Assembly: GCF_004570385.1 (NCBI RefSeq)
Contig: NZ_SPQL01000003.1
Coordinates: 186,001 to 250,000, forward strand
Origin: Blastococcus sp. CT_GayMR19
GTDB taxonomy: Bacteria; Actinomycetota; Actinomycetes; Mycobacteriales; Geodermatophilaceae
Length of the DNA stretch: 64,000 bases
Direction: 5' to 3'
Part shown: one piece after another, positions 17,901-25,097 of the stretch
Layout: every line of letters starts with the position of its first letter
Position numbering within the stretch: the stretch's first letter is position 1
Translations under genes and position numbers: made by a program
The notes under the pieces: generated by a model
Databases searched by the model: none
Told to the model about the DNA's origin: nothing
What the model saw: the letters and a program-made list of their open reading frames with translations, nothing else

Positions 17901-18082
17901 TCCATGACCAGGGCCAGCTGCTCGGGTGTCAGCTCGGCCGTGTAGGACACCGGCCCCCCGCTGTCCGACGGCGCGGCGGTCGCGGCCGTCCCTCCCGCGA
18001 CCAGCAGTCCGAGCACCAGCAGCATGACCGTGAGGACGGCGAGAGCAGGCCCGCCGGGAGAACGCTCAGCTGCACGCACCAT
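14912..18082 (-). CDS. Exported M14 zinc carboxypeptidase with C-terminal beta domains
   Basis: 1056 residues. Signal peptide: residues 9-37, hydrophobic core ALAVLTVMLLVLGLLVAG and cleavage near ATAA-PS. An N-terminal prodomain-like segment is followed by the M14 catalytic domain: zinc ligands H183 and E186 (QHAREWITPEM), ANPDGYDHTF, the NRNFPTRWG substrate motif, H315 (INYHSAAELLLYG) and catalytic E385 (AFTPEMSTCQ). After about 420 come Ig-like and a long C-terminal region with LYVDALTAAGL and two jelly-roll-like repeats (LSYDVEEGYDNVLVEA; VEVAITYVSDPASGG) like those of immune-inhibitor-A-type proteases. It should remove C-terminal residues from extracellular peptides. About three times longer than a minimal M14 enzyme. 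Confidence 0.9.
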   Translation of the reverse strand: MVRAAERSPGGPALAVLTVMLLVLGLLVAGGTAATAAPSDSGGPVSYTAELTPEQLALVMDSGIDRRDVLTTPGGAPGSVRVEVVLGERAANALVAQGVPLEARSTAARSTAAATGVFRPWSGPGGLREEFVGLARAHPDLVEQQVIGRSVMGQEILAFRVTKDAGGVADGDRPAVLYTSAQHAREWITPEMTRRLLRHVLDGYGTDLRIRELLDSTELWFVPVANPDGYDHTFSTERLWRKNLRDNDGDGVITGVDGVDPNRNFPTRWGYDIEGSSPFPDSETYRGPAPASEPETQALDGLLSRMDFEFLINYHSAAELLLYGTGWQVATPTPDDVIYETLAGDDATPAVPGYDPDIAAELYTTNGETTEHAQQAYGTLAFTPEMSTCQTASAVDPADAFLPEDCESVFHFPDSEPLVQAEFEKNVPFALAVAESTHDPSNPVSVVGRTVPDFVLDPFTVSYGSPQTVAVTARRDLTELELRFRINGGGEQSAAVEEWAGGERYGDEGDVYYAEFRGEVTGANLGDQVEVWFTGRRSGPGGDQTAGGQVTSERFTYTVADEGGTVLVLANEDYEGFNPGAPDPAVPAPRYAQLYVDALTAAGLSSAVWDVSARGVPHDLGVLSHFDSVVWYLGDNRLTQDEEDVVTDTFDEQLEDAAVAERQQFLTMSVRDYLNGGGTLAHTGETTAYYGQLGTSVGGIWYGLDGAPDQDCVVTADLFSDCLLLADDFTQYYLGAFARSSREAPESLVGTGEPLAGAETPLSGTASNPIDEAGTFLPTSAVLPPEEFPQFASSVSGEYQGGPPGGLETFEGEWFAAAAHTDSTYARLARTVDLTGVAAAEAPTLGFALSYDVEEGYDNVLVEAHPVGTDEWTTLPEAGGLSDTTPPAECEAGFLLELHPFLGHYLTGGETCAPTGTTGTWNRITGTSDGWEQVAFDLSAYAGGQVEVAITYVSDPASGGAGVFVDQAGLTIDGTAAETEGFETDLGPWTVPGAPEGSPGNAGDFERAQSRVGAAITSDGAVLLGFGLEQVTDPAERAELLGAILSGLADSAPTGG

Positions 18083-18255
18083 GTCGACCGTCCCTGCCTC
18101 GGGGAGAAGGTGGAGACAGAGTGCCCGCCGTTCCCCCTCCGCGGAACCTGGCTGCGCGCCCCCCGTGGGCAGACGCCATCCCGCCGGCGCCGATGCGCGG
18201 GGAACACCGGGCCGGGACCGCGCCGCGCCCTCCCGTACGGGGGCTTGCTGGACGA

Positions 18256-18288
18256 CGGAGCCCCACGGTCAGTGACCGTGGGGCTCCG
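18256..18288. terminator. Hairpin terminator
   Basis: Arms cggagccccacggtc (18256-18270) and its perfect complement (18274-18288) with loop agt, 86 bp beyond the end of the broken Septum_form gene and upstream of the M14 gene on the same strand. Probably terminates the former. Confidence 0.7.
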
Positions 18289-18373
18289 CGTGAGCGGGTG
18301 TTCGAACACGTGCGATGGCACGTGGTGCGGCACGTCGCGCCCGCATGGATCGCCGGCTGTCCGGTGACTGCGC

Positions 18374-19090
18374 CTAGACCAGGGACGACCCGGTCGTGGG
18401 AGTCCCGGTGACGACGATGCACGCGACGGTCGCGCTGCGCGGCCAGGACGGGAGAGTCGGGTGGATCTGGCCGAACGCGTAGGCCGGGTCCGCCAGCACC
18501 TCCGGACGGAGCAGCGCCTGGGTCTCCCGTGCGCAGTCCTCGGGAGCTCTCGTGTCGACGACGTCGGTGTAGTCCTGGCCCGCGTACCCGAGTTTCGTGA
18601 CGACCTGGGCGGTGTGCGGGTCCGTGCACGGCACCGCCTAGACGGAGATGATCGGAGCGTCGGAGCCGTCGGCGGGAAGTGGCGCTGCGTTGTAGCAGTC
18701 GCCGGGCTGCAGGTCGAGCGGCGACAGCGCCGTCGGCTCGGGGACCTCGGTTCCCGGCGCGCGTGGCGGGGTCGGCGCGTCGCCGCCACCGCTGACGGCG
18801 TACCCGGCGATCCCGATCGCCACCACGGACAGCAGCGACAGCAGGAGACGACGAGGCCTGCGTCGGGGTGGCGGAGCCGGCGGGCCGGCGGGGGGAGCGG
18901 GCGGGAGCCCCGGACCCGTCGCGGACGGGCCGGGCCACGGCTGGGGCAGGGCGTAGGAGGCCGGGAACCCTGGGCGGTCGGGAGGCGGCCGGTACTGCGC
19001 CGTGTCGCTCGTCCTGTCGGCCGGTGGGGGAACGGGTCGGCCATCAACCGGTCCCGGCCGGGTCATCGGGGTCCTGTACATGTCGGTCAT
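18374..19090 (-). pseudogene. Septum_form-domain membrane protein interrupted by an in-frame amber codon
   Basis: One frame from ATG 19090 to the TGA at 18374 is interrupted by a single TAG at 18638-18640. The first part (150 aa) has a Pro-rich cytoplasmic region, a membrane helix LLLSLLSVVAIGIAGYAVSG (about 82-101) and the domain start LDLQPGDCYNAAP. The second part continues without any frame change: AVPCTDPHTAQVVTKLGY, exactly where the conserved PC-x-x-PH-x-A-x-V motif of the Septum_form family (PF13845) belongs. So the nonsense codon cuts the domain in the middle. A restart at ATG-less VPC or GTG 18634 would lack the membrane anchor. It may be a real point mutation, a readthrough codon or a sequence error. 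Confidence 0.8.
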
Positions 19091-19522
19091 CGCCGTTCTC
19101 CTTCATCGATGGGGAACATGAGCTGCGCCGAACTGCCCGCCGGGACAGAGGGACGGCAGCCTGAGGAGAGACGTCGATGCTGCGGAGAAGCCCGCCCTCG
19201 ACGTCGAGGGACATCCGGTCAGGCGGTGCGGATCCGCGGAACCCGTCGCTCGCCTGCCAGAACCCTCGGGGTTGGACCGCACCCCTCATAGCCACCCTGG
19301 GTGGCAGACGACCTCACCTAGGCGTCGATCGCTGACACCTGCGTTGGGCGAACCGCCGGTGGCAGGGGACAGCGACGGGGGGTCGGGGCGTCTCGGTGGC
19401 TCGGAATGCGATGGGCAGCAGGCTCAGGCCGGCGCGACCTTCACCCGTGAGATGGCGGCAGCGCTCGGCGCTGCCGACTCATCCGGATCGCTCGTGGGAA
19501 TGCCTGCGGAGTGCGGCTGCGG
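19091..19522. other. Intergenic stretch without a convincing gene
   Basis: 432 bp upstream of the Septum_form gene. The short open frames here have no recognisable protein pattern or Shine-Dalgarno. It presumably contains the promoter of the leftward Septum_form gene. I see no repeat or RNA structure. Confidence 0.5.
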
Positions 19523-19870
19523 TCACTGCCCGGCGGCGTCGGCTCCGTCCGGGCCCCGTCCCTCCTTCTCGGGCCGCGCTCCCGGGGCCGGCGCGTCCGT
19601 GCGCTCGAGGCGCTGACGGATCGCCGCGACGTTGAGCGCCAGATCCTCGAGCGCCTCGACGGCGCGCGTGGCGAGCGCGAACGTGAGGTTCTCGCGCTGC
19701 CGCTCGGGGCTGAGCTCCCGCTTGCCCTGCGGGGTGCCGGCACGCTCACTCGGACGGCGCGTCGCCTCCGCCCAGGGCTCGTCATCGTTCCTCGGATCGC
19801 CGAACAACTCGCGCAGCATCCGTTGCGCCAGGTCGAAGAACTCGCCCGGGTCAGGCCGGTTGCCCGCCAT
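19523..19870 (-). CDS. Small uncharacterised protein (115 aa)
   Basis: The sequence starts MAGNRPDPGEFFDLAQRMLRELFGD, continues with a Lys/Arg/Glu-rich middle and a long amphipathic helix NLTFALATRAVEALEDLALNVAAIRQRLER, and ends in a polar Gly/Pro/Glu tail. No membrane segment and no known domain recognised; it looks like a soluble helical protein, perhaps oligomeric. AGAGGA lies eight bases upstream of the ATG, which supports translation. It lies 78 bp upstream of, and probably leads no operon with, the hydrolase that is transcribed towards it. Confidence 0.6.
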   Translation of the reverse strand: MAGNRPDPGEFFDLAQRMLRELFGDPRNDDEPWAEATRRPSERAGTPQGKRELSPERQRENLTFALATRAVEALEDLALNVAAIRQRLERTDAPAPGARPEKEGRGPDGADAAGQ

Positions 19871-19948
19871 CCGTTCGTCCTCTCAGCTCACGTCGAGCGT
19901 GTCGCCGGCCGCAGCGGAGCGTGGACGCCGTCCGGTGCGGTGGGCGGG

Positions 19949-20764
19949 TCAGCGCTGCAGCTTGTTGTCGTTCAGGAATCCGGTGACGATCCGCACCAGG
20001 TCGTCGGGGCGCTCGATGTGCAGACCGTGGCTCGAGCCCGGCCCGGTCACGAACTCGAAGCGGGCGCCGGGGATGGCCTCGGCGACCGCTCTCGACTGCC
20101 AGTGCGGGGTCAGCAGATCCTGCTCGCCGACGACCACCAGGGTCGGGGCGGTGATGCCGCCGAGGCGGTCGAGCGTGTCGTGCGCCAGGTCGGCGTCCCA
20201 CTGCTCGACCGTGACCTGCATCTGCTCCTCGTTCTGCGGGAACGCCGGGAGCATCGGCTCCAGCATCTGCGCGAAGTCGGGGTGGTCGAGCAGCTGTGGC
20301 GAGAAGGCGATGCCGGCGCTGGCCAGCGCCGCGTCCATGTCCCGGACGGCGTAGGGGAGCCGGAGGGCGCTGAGGACGGAGCGCTGGAAACCGTCGCAGC
20401 GCCCCCAGGTGGCGTACAGAATCGCGGACGCCACCTGTTCCGGGTGCGCGAGCGCGAGCTCCTGAACGATGGCCGACCCCAGGGACCAGCCCATCACGTG
20501 CGCCTGCGGGATGTCGAGAGCCTCCATCAGCGCGGACACGTCCTCGGCCATGGCGGCAACCGTGATCTGACCCTCGCCCCGTTCGCTGCCGCCGAGCCCG
20601 CGGTTGTCGAAGGCGATCACCCGGTACTCCTGGGCCAGCTTCGGGACCATCTCGCCCCAGAGCAGCATCGACCCCGACGTCCCCATGATCATCACCAGGG
20701 GATCGCCCTCCCCGCTGATCTCGTAGTTGAGCGTGACTCCGGTCCGGCAGGCCGTCTGCGGCAT
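19949..20764 (-). CDS. Alpha/beta hydrolase
   Basis: 271 residues. Classic fold: VTLNYEISGEGDPLVMIMG, FDNRGLGGSERGEG, nucleophile elbow MGWSLGSAIVQ (Ser near 95), acid in VVVGEQDLLTP, and His in SSHGLHIERPD. It is 46 bp downstream of the Baeyer-Villiger monooxygenase gene on the same strand. In known ketone-degradation operons a BVMO converts a ketone to an ester or lactone, which an adjacent esterase of this fold then opens; that role is inferred here from the pair. 3-oxoadipate enol-lactonase-like enzymes are also close relatives. Confidence 0.88.
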   Translation of the reverse strand: MPQTACRTGVTLNYEISGEGDPLVMIMGTSGSMLLWGEMVPKLAQEYRVIAFDNRGLGGSERGEGQITVAAMAEDVSALMEALDIPQAHVMGWSLGSAIVQELALAHPEQVASAILYATWGRCDGFQRSVLSALRLPYAVRDMDAALASAGIAFSPQLLDHPDFAQMLEPMLPAFPQNEEQMQVTVEQWDADLAHDTLDRLGGITAPTLVVVGEQDLLTPHWQSRAVAEAIPGARFEFVTGPGSSHGLHIERPDDLVRIVTGFLNDNKLQR

Positions 20765-20810
20765 TGCGTGCTCCTCGTCGAGCGGGGGTGGGGGTGTCGG
20801 CAGGGCGGGA

Positions 20811-22325
20811 TCAGGTGTAGACGAGCGAGCCGTCCTCGAGATCGGCCTTGGGCAGGATCTCCATCTCCTGGGCGTGTTCCAGCATGTGCGTCCAGGGCTC
20901 GCGATCGCCCTGCTTGAACAGGATGTGCTGGGAGCGGAGGACGTAGCCGGCGTTGAAGTTCTCCGGGTCCGACCACGGGCGGAGCTGCATGCCCGCGTCC
21001 TCCTCCCGCAGCGTCGGCACCACCATGGTGGCGCCCCGATCCTGCATGCGCTCGAACACGCGCCCGACCAGGTCGCTGACCAGGTCCACGCGCAGCGTCC
21101 AGCTGTGCCGGAAGTAACCGAAGATGTAGGCCATGTTCGGGATACCGCTGATCATGACGCCGCGCCAGGTGACCCGTTCGGTGAAATCGACGGGGTCGTC
21201 GTCCACGGTGAAGGCAACGTCACCCATGACCGACAGATTGAATCCCGTGGCGCTGACGACGACGTCGGCCTCGAGCTCCTCACCGGAGCTGACCCGGATC
21301 CCCTTCTCGGTGAAGGTCTCGATCGTGTCGGTGACGATCGAGGCCTTTCCCTCGCGCAACGCCGCGAACAGGTCACCCTCGGGGACGATCGCGATCCGCT
21401 GCTGCCACGGACGGTAACGAGGGGTGAAGTGCTGCTCGATGTCGAAGCCCTCCGGTAGCAGCGGCTTCATGGACTCCATGAGGAATTCGTGCAGCTGGTC
21501 CGGTGCCTCGTGCGACATCCGCGCCAGCTCATTGAACTGGGCGGTGTAGGCACGGCGGAGGATCTCGTGCGTCCAGTCCTCGGGCACGTCCAGCTGGCGC
21601 AGCGTCACCGCCAGCTCGTGAGTCAGGGGAGGGGCGAGGAAGTAGGAGGGGGAGCGCTGGAGCATCGTCACGTGCGCCGCCTCTTTCGAGATCGCCGGGA
21701 TCAGCGTGGAGGCCGTGGAACCGGAGCCGATGACGACGACGCGCTTGCCGGCGAGGTCGAGGTCCTCGGGCCACTGCTGCGGATGCACGACCAGACCGTG
21801 GAACCGGTCCATGCCCTCCCACCGGGGCTGGTACGGCTTGGCGTGGTTGTAGTAGCCCTGGCACATCCACAGGAAGTTGGTGGTGTACCGCACCTGCTCG
21901 CCGTTGTCGCCGCGAGTGGCCTCCACGGTCCACCGGCGGTCCTCGGTGGACCAGTTGGCCGCGGTGACCCGCTGGTGGTAGCGGATGTGCCGTCCGAGAT
22001 CGTCCTCGTCGATGACCTCGTCGAGGTAGTTGAGGATCTCCTCTCCCGCAGCGATCGATGGCCCGCGCCACGGCTTGAACCGGTAGCCGTACGTGAACAG
22101 GTCGCTGTCCGAGCGCACGCCGGGGTACCGGTGGGTCCACCACGTACCTCCGCGGTTGTCCTGTGCATCGAGGATGACGAAGGACCGGTCGGGAAACTGT
22201 TCCTGCAGGTGGTGGGCGGCGCCGATCCCGGAAACGCCTGCGCCGACGATGAGCACGTCCACGTGCTCTACGTCGGACTTGTCGTTGCGCGCCGCCGCGA
22301 CGGTCCGCTGCTCGGTCATCGTCAT
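20811..22325 (-). CDS. Flavin-containing Baeyer-Villiger-type monooxygenase
   Basis: 504 residues. FAD-binding GxGxxG is at LIVGAGVSGIGAAHHL (about 25-40), the family fingerprint F-x-G-x3-H-x3-W-P is complete as FHGLVVHPQQWP (175-186), and the NADPH-binding Rossmann motif is VVVIGSGSTASTL. These enzymes use NADPH, O2 and FAD to insert oxygen next to a carbonyl. The length and the MVVPTLREEDAGM C-terminus fit type I BVMOs of the EthA-like branch. It is followed by an alpha/beta hydrolase gene 46 bp downstream, suggesting ketone to ester to acid plus alcohol. The 186-bp upstream gap probably holds the promoter; no adjacent regulator is on this strand. Confidence 0.9.
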   Translation of the reverse strand: MTMTEQRTVAAARNDKSDVEHVDVLIVGAGVSGIGAAHHLQEQFPDRSFVILDAQDNRGGTWWTHRYPGVRSDSDLFTYGYRFKPWRGPSIAAGEEILNYLDEVIDEDDLGRHIRYHQRVTAANWSTEDRRWTVEATRGDNGEQVRYTTNFLWMCQGYYNHAKPYQPRWEGMDRFHGLVVHPQQWPEDLDLAGKRVVVIGSGSTASTLIPAISKEAAHVTMLQRSPSYFLAPPLTHELAVTLRQLDVPEDWTHEILRRAYTAQFNELARMSHEAPDQLHEFLMESMKPLLPEGFDIEQHFTPRYRPWQQRIAIVPEGDLFAALREGKASIVTDTIETFTEKGIRVSSGEELEADVVVSATGFNLSVMGDVAFTVDDDPVDFTERVTWRGVMISGIPNMAYIFGYFRHSWTLRVDLVSDLVGRVFERMQDRGATMVVPTLREEDAGMQLRPWSDPENFNAGYVLRSQHILFKQGDREPWTHMLEHAQEMEILPKADLEDGSLVYT

Positions 22326-22511
22326 GGTGCTGGCTCCCCCTGGTGCACGTGATTCAGGTCACAGACGCTACCGTCGGCGGCGGGGTGCGAGACGGCTCGG
22401 AGGCGCTCCGGTGGTCCCGCCGGACCGGCGGTAGCGGTTGAGTGGCGGGCCGGTCACGGAGCGGCATGGGGGATGGACCCGAGGACGCCCGCCGAGTACC
22501 ACGTCGGACGG

Positions 22512-23942
22512 TCAGTGCGCGAGGACGGCGGGCCGACGGTCGGCCCACGGGGTGGCCTCCTCGAGGAGGGCGGCGACGCCGAGCAGCGTCTCCTCCGCCG
22601 CGTAGCGGCCGACGATCTGGACGCCGACCGGCCAGCCCTCGGGGGAGGGTGTGCCGGGCACGCTGATCGCCGGCGCGCCGGTGATGTTGGACATCGCGGT
22701 GAACGGCGCGAACGCGAAGATCCGGTCGTACCAGCCGCGGGCGTCCAGCGAGGGGTCGTCGGCGTTCAGATGGCCGATGGCGGTGTTGGGGCTCGCGGTG
22801 GTCGGCGTCAGTAGCACGTCGTAGTCGCCGAAGAACCCGCCGACGGCGCGCGTGGTGGCGTTGAAGACCCGCTCCGCGGCGTACATGTCGAGCGCACTGA
22901 GGGATCGGCCGTACTCGGCGCAGGCGAAGGTGGTGTGCTCGAGCACGTCGGTGCTCAGCGTCACCCCGAGGGCGGCGGCCACGCCGAACGCGCCGTCGGC
23001 GAGGAAGCTGCACCAGGCTGTGAGGTTGGCGGTGTCGAAGGCTTCGACGTCGTAGCGCGGTGCGGCCTCCTCGACGGTGTGGCCGGCGTCCGCCAGGGCC
23101 CGCGCCGTCGCCTGGACGGCGGCGACGCACGCCGGGTCGACCGGGACGCCGTTGGGTGCGGTCGTGGTGACGGCGATCCGGAGCGGTCCGGCCGGCGGAC
23201 GAACGGCGTCGAGGTAGCTGGTCGCCGGGCCGGGGAGCAGGTACTTGTCGCCCGGCTCGGAGCCGTGGACGGCGTCGAGCAGGCCGGCCGCGTCGCGCAC
23301 CGTGCGGGTGACGGCGAACTCGATGCCCAGGCCCATGAGCGGGTCGGCGAAGTCGGGGGCCACGGACACCCGGCCGCGGGAGGGCTTGAGCCCCACCAGC
23401 CCGGAGGCGGCGGCCGGGATGCGGATGGAGCCGCCGCCGTCGTTGGCGTGGGCGACCGGCAGCGCGCGGGCGGCGACCAGGGCGGCCGACCCGCCGCTGG
23501 AGCCGCCGGGGGAGCGGGAGGTGTCCCAGGGGTTGCGGGTGGCCCCGTTGGCGACCGGCTCGGTGGCGGCGTTGAAGCCGAACTCGGGGGTGGCGGTGAT
23601 GCCCAGGGCGGCGAGACCGGCGGCGCGGAACCGCGTCATCAGCGCGGTGTCGTAGGGGAACGCGAAGCCGGGGCCGAGCAGCCGGCTGCCGTCGCGCTGG
23701 GGGATGCCCTCGGCGTGCAGGACGAGGTCCTTGATGGCGAAGGGGACGCCGGCGAAGGGGCCGTCGGCGCCGGCGGCGAGGGGCTCGTCGAAGAGGTCGC
23801 CGACGAGCGCGTTCAGTTCGCCGTTGACGGACTCGATGGCCGTCCGGGCGGCGGCGTGCACCTCGTCGGCGGTGACCTCGCCCGCCCGCACGAGATCGGC
23901 CAGCCCGGTGGCGTCGTGCTCGATGTACTCGGTGACCTTCAC
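22512..23942 (-). CDS. Amidase (amidase signature family)
   Basis: 476 residues from GTG 23942, which has AGGAGG about nine bases upstream. The Ser-cisSer-Lys triad is visible: K71 in GVPFAIKDLVLH, cis-Ser S148 in RSPGGSSGGSAAL, nucleophile S172 in NDGGGSIRIPAAASG. The rest matches: VGLKPSRGRVSVAPDF, GPLRIAVTTTAPNG, PAISVPGTPSPEGWPVGVQIVG. It hydrolyses a carboxamide to acid and ammonia; the specific amide is unknown. No GatC or GatB gene is nearby, so it is not a tRNA amidotransferase subunit. It is divergent from the LuxR-type regulator (138 bp between starts), which may control it. Confidence 0.9.
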   Translation of the reverse strand: MKVTEYIEHDATGLADLVRAGEVTADEVHAAARTAIESVNGELNALVGDLFDEPLAAGADGPFAGVPFAIKDLVLHAEGIPQRDGSRLLGPGFAFPYDTALMTRFRAAGLAALGITATPEFGFNAATEPVANGATRNPWDTSRSPGGSSGGSAALVAARALPVAHANDGGGSIRIPAAASGLVGLKPSRGRVSVAPDFADPLMGLGIEFAVTRTVRDAAGLLDAVHGSEPGDKYLLPGPATSYLDAVRPPAGPLRIAVTTTAPNGVPVDPACVAAVQATARALADAGHTVEEAAPRYDVEAFDTANLTAWCSFLADGAFGVAAALGVTLSTDVLEHTTFACAEYGRSLSALDMYAAERVFNATTRAVGGFFGDYDVLLTPTTASPNTAIGHLNADDPSLDARGWYDRIFAFAPFTAMSNITGAPAISVPGTPSPEGWPVGVQIVGRYAAEETLLGVAALLEEATPWADRRPAVLAH

Positions 23943-24080
23943 GGCCGTCCCCTCCTGCGCCACACGGACCGGGTGCCCGCGCTGCCGAGAGTCTGTGCCT
24001 CCGACCCGGGGACGCGCATCGGTCGAAGTACGGAGCGGTCCGGCCTTTCCCGGCGGGCCGGGGGCGTGCCAGGGTGGCCC

Positions 24081-25076
24081 ATGGGGTCTGCGCGGGCGAC
24101 GACCCGCTCGAGGCTCCAGGCCGCGGTCGCGGTGCGCGACGCCGCCGACGCGGTCGCCCGTGGCGAGGGGCCGGCCGACCGCGGGGACGCCGTCCTGTCC
24201 GCGCTGTTCTCCGTCGTCTCCCCGTGCGCGGCCGCCGTCGAGCGGTGGGATCCGGTGCGCGGCCGGCACGACACCCTGGCCGGTGCGGGGTACCGCGACG
24301 AGGCACTCGACGCGGTGGAAGCGTTGTTCCACGAGGACCCGCGGTTCCCGGTCGTCCGCTTCGAGGGGCGGCCGCTGCGCGTGTGCGACATCGACCCCGC
24401 CGAGCGGAGCGGCCCGATGTTCGAGCAGGCGATCCTGCCCGGGCGGTTCACCGACGGGGTGAGCCTCTGCCTGTCGGCGGGTCCGAGGTACGTGGGGTCG
24501 GTGCACGCGTCGACGTCGGCCGGCGGTGTGGACGACGAGACGGTTGCGCTGCTGCGGCTGTTGAGCGGGGACCTGGCCCGGCTGGTCGACCCGCTCGACG
24601 GCATGCCGGTGCCGGTTGCCGACGACGCGGGGGCGTTCGCGTGGTCACCGTCGGACGGGCGCCGAGTGGCGCTGTCGCGGTCGGGCCGGCCGTCGCTGGT
24701 GGGCGCCGGCTCGCCACTTGCCGAACTGCTGTCGCCGTCGGCGTGGCCGTCCGGGCTGGGCCGACACCTGCTCGTGGTGGCGGGCGGGGAGCTCCTCGCC
24801 GTCGAGGCCCGCCCGTCCGGACGGTGGGTCGTCGTGGAGCACCGGCCGGCAGTGGCGCCGGCCGGCCTGTCGCTGCGCGAGCTGGAGGTGCTGGCACTGC
24901 TGGCCTCCGGCGCCACCAACCGGATGGTGGCGCGGTCGCTCGGGGTGGGGGAGCGGACGGTGGCCACGCACGTGGAGCACCTGCTGGCCAAGCTCGGGGT
25001 CGGCAACCGGGCCGGGGCCGTGGCGTTCGCGGTGACGATCGGCCTCGTGCACGTGCGGGGCCTCCCGCGACGATGA
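24081..25076 (+). CDS. LuxR family transcriptional regulator
   Basis: 331 residues. The first about 250 form an undefined sensor region (ALFSVVSPCAAAVERWDPVRG; ETVALLRLLSGDLARLVDP), possibly GAF-like. The C-terminal GerE helix-turn-helix is clear: LSLRELEVLALLASGATNRMVARSLGVGERTVATHVEHLLAKLGVGNR split across about 262-310. AGGGTGG precedes the ATG. No receiver or ATPase domain is present, so the input is probably a ligand or partner. It is divergent from the amidase gene and convergent with the SpoIIE-type phosphatase (21 bp). The open frame upstream of 24081 is antisense to the amidase. Confidence 0.83.
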   Translation: MGSARATTRSRLQAAVAVRDAADAVARGEGPADRGDAVLSALFSVVSPCAAAVERWDPVRGRHDTLAGAGYRDEALDAVEALFHEDPRFPVVRFEGRPLRVCDIDPAERSGPMFEQAILPGRFTDGVSLCLSAGPRYVGSVHASTSAGGVDDETVALLRLLSGDLARLVDPLDGMPVPVADDAGAFAWSPSDGRRVALSRSGRPSLVGAGSPLAELLSPSAWPSGLGRHLLVVAGGELLAVEARPSGRWVVVEHRPAVAPAGLSLRELEVLALLASGATNRMVARSLGVGERTVATHVEHLLAKLGVGNRAGAVAFAVTIGLVHVRGLPRR

Positions 25077-25097
25077 GGTGCGCGGCGTCGCGACTTC

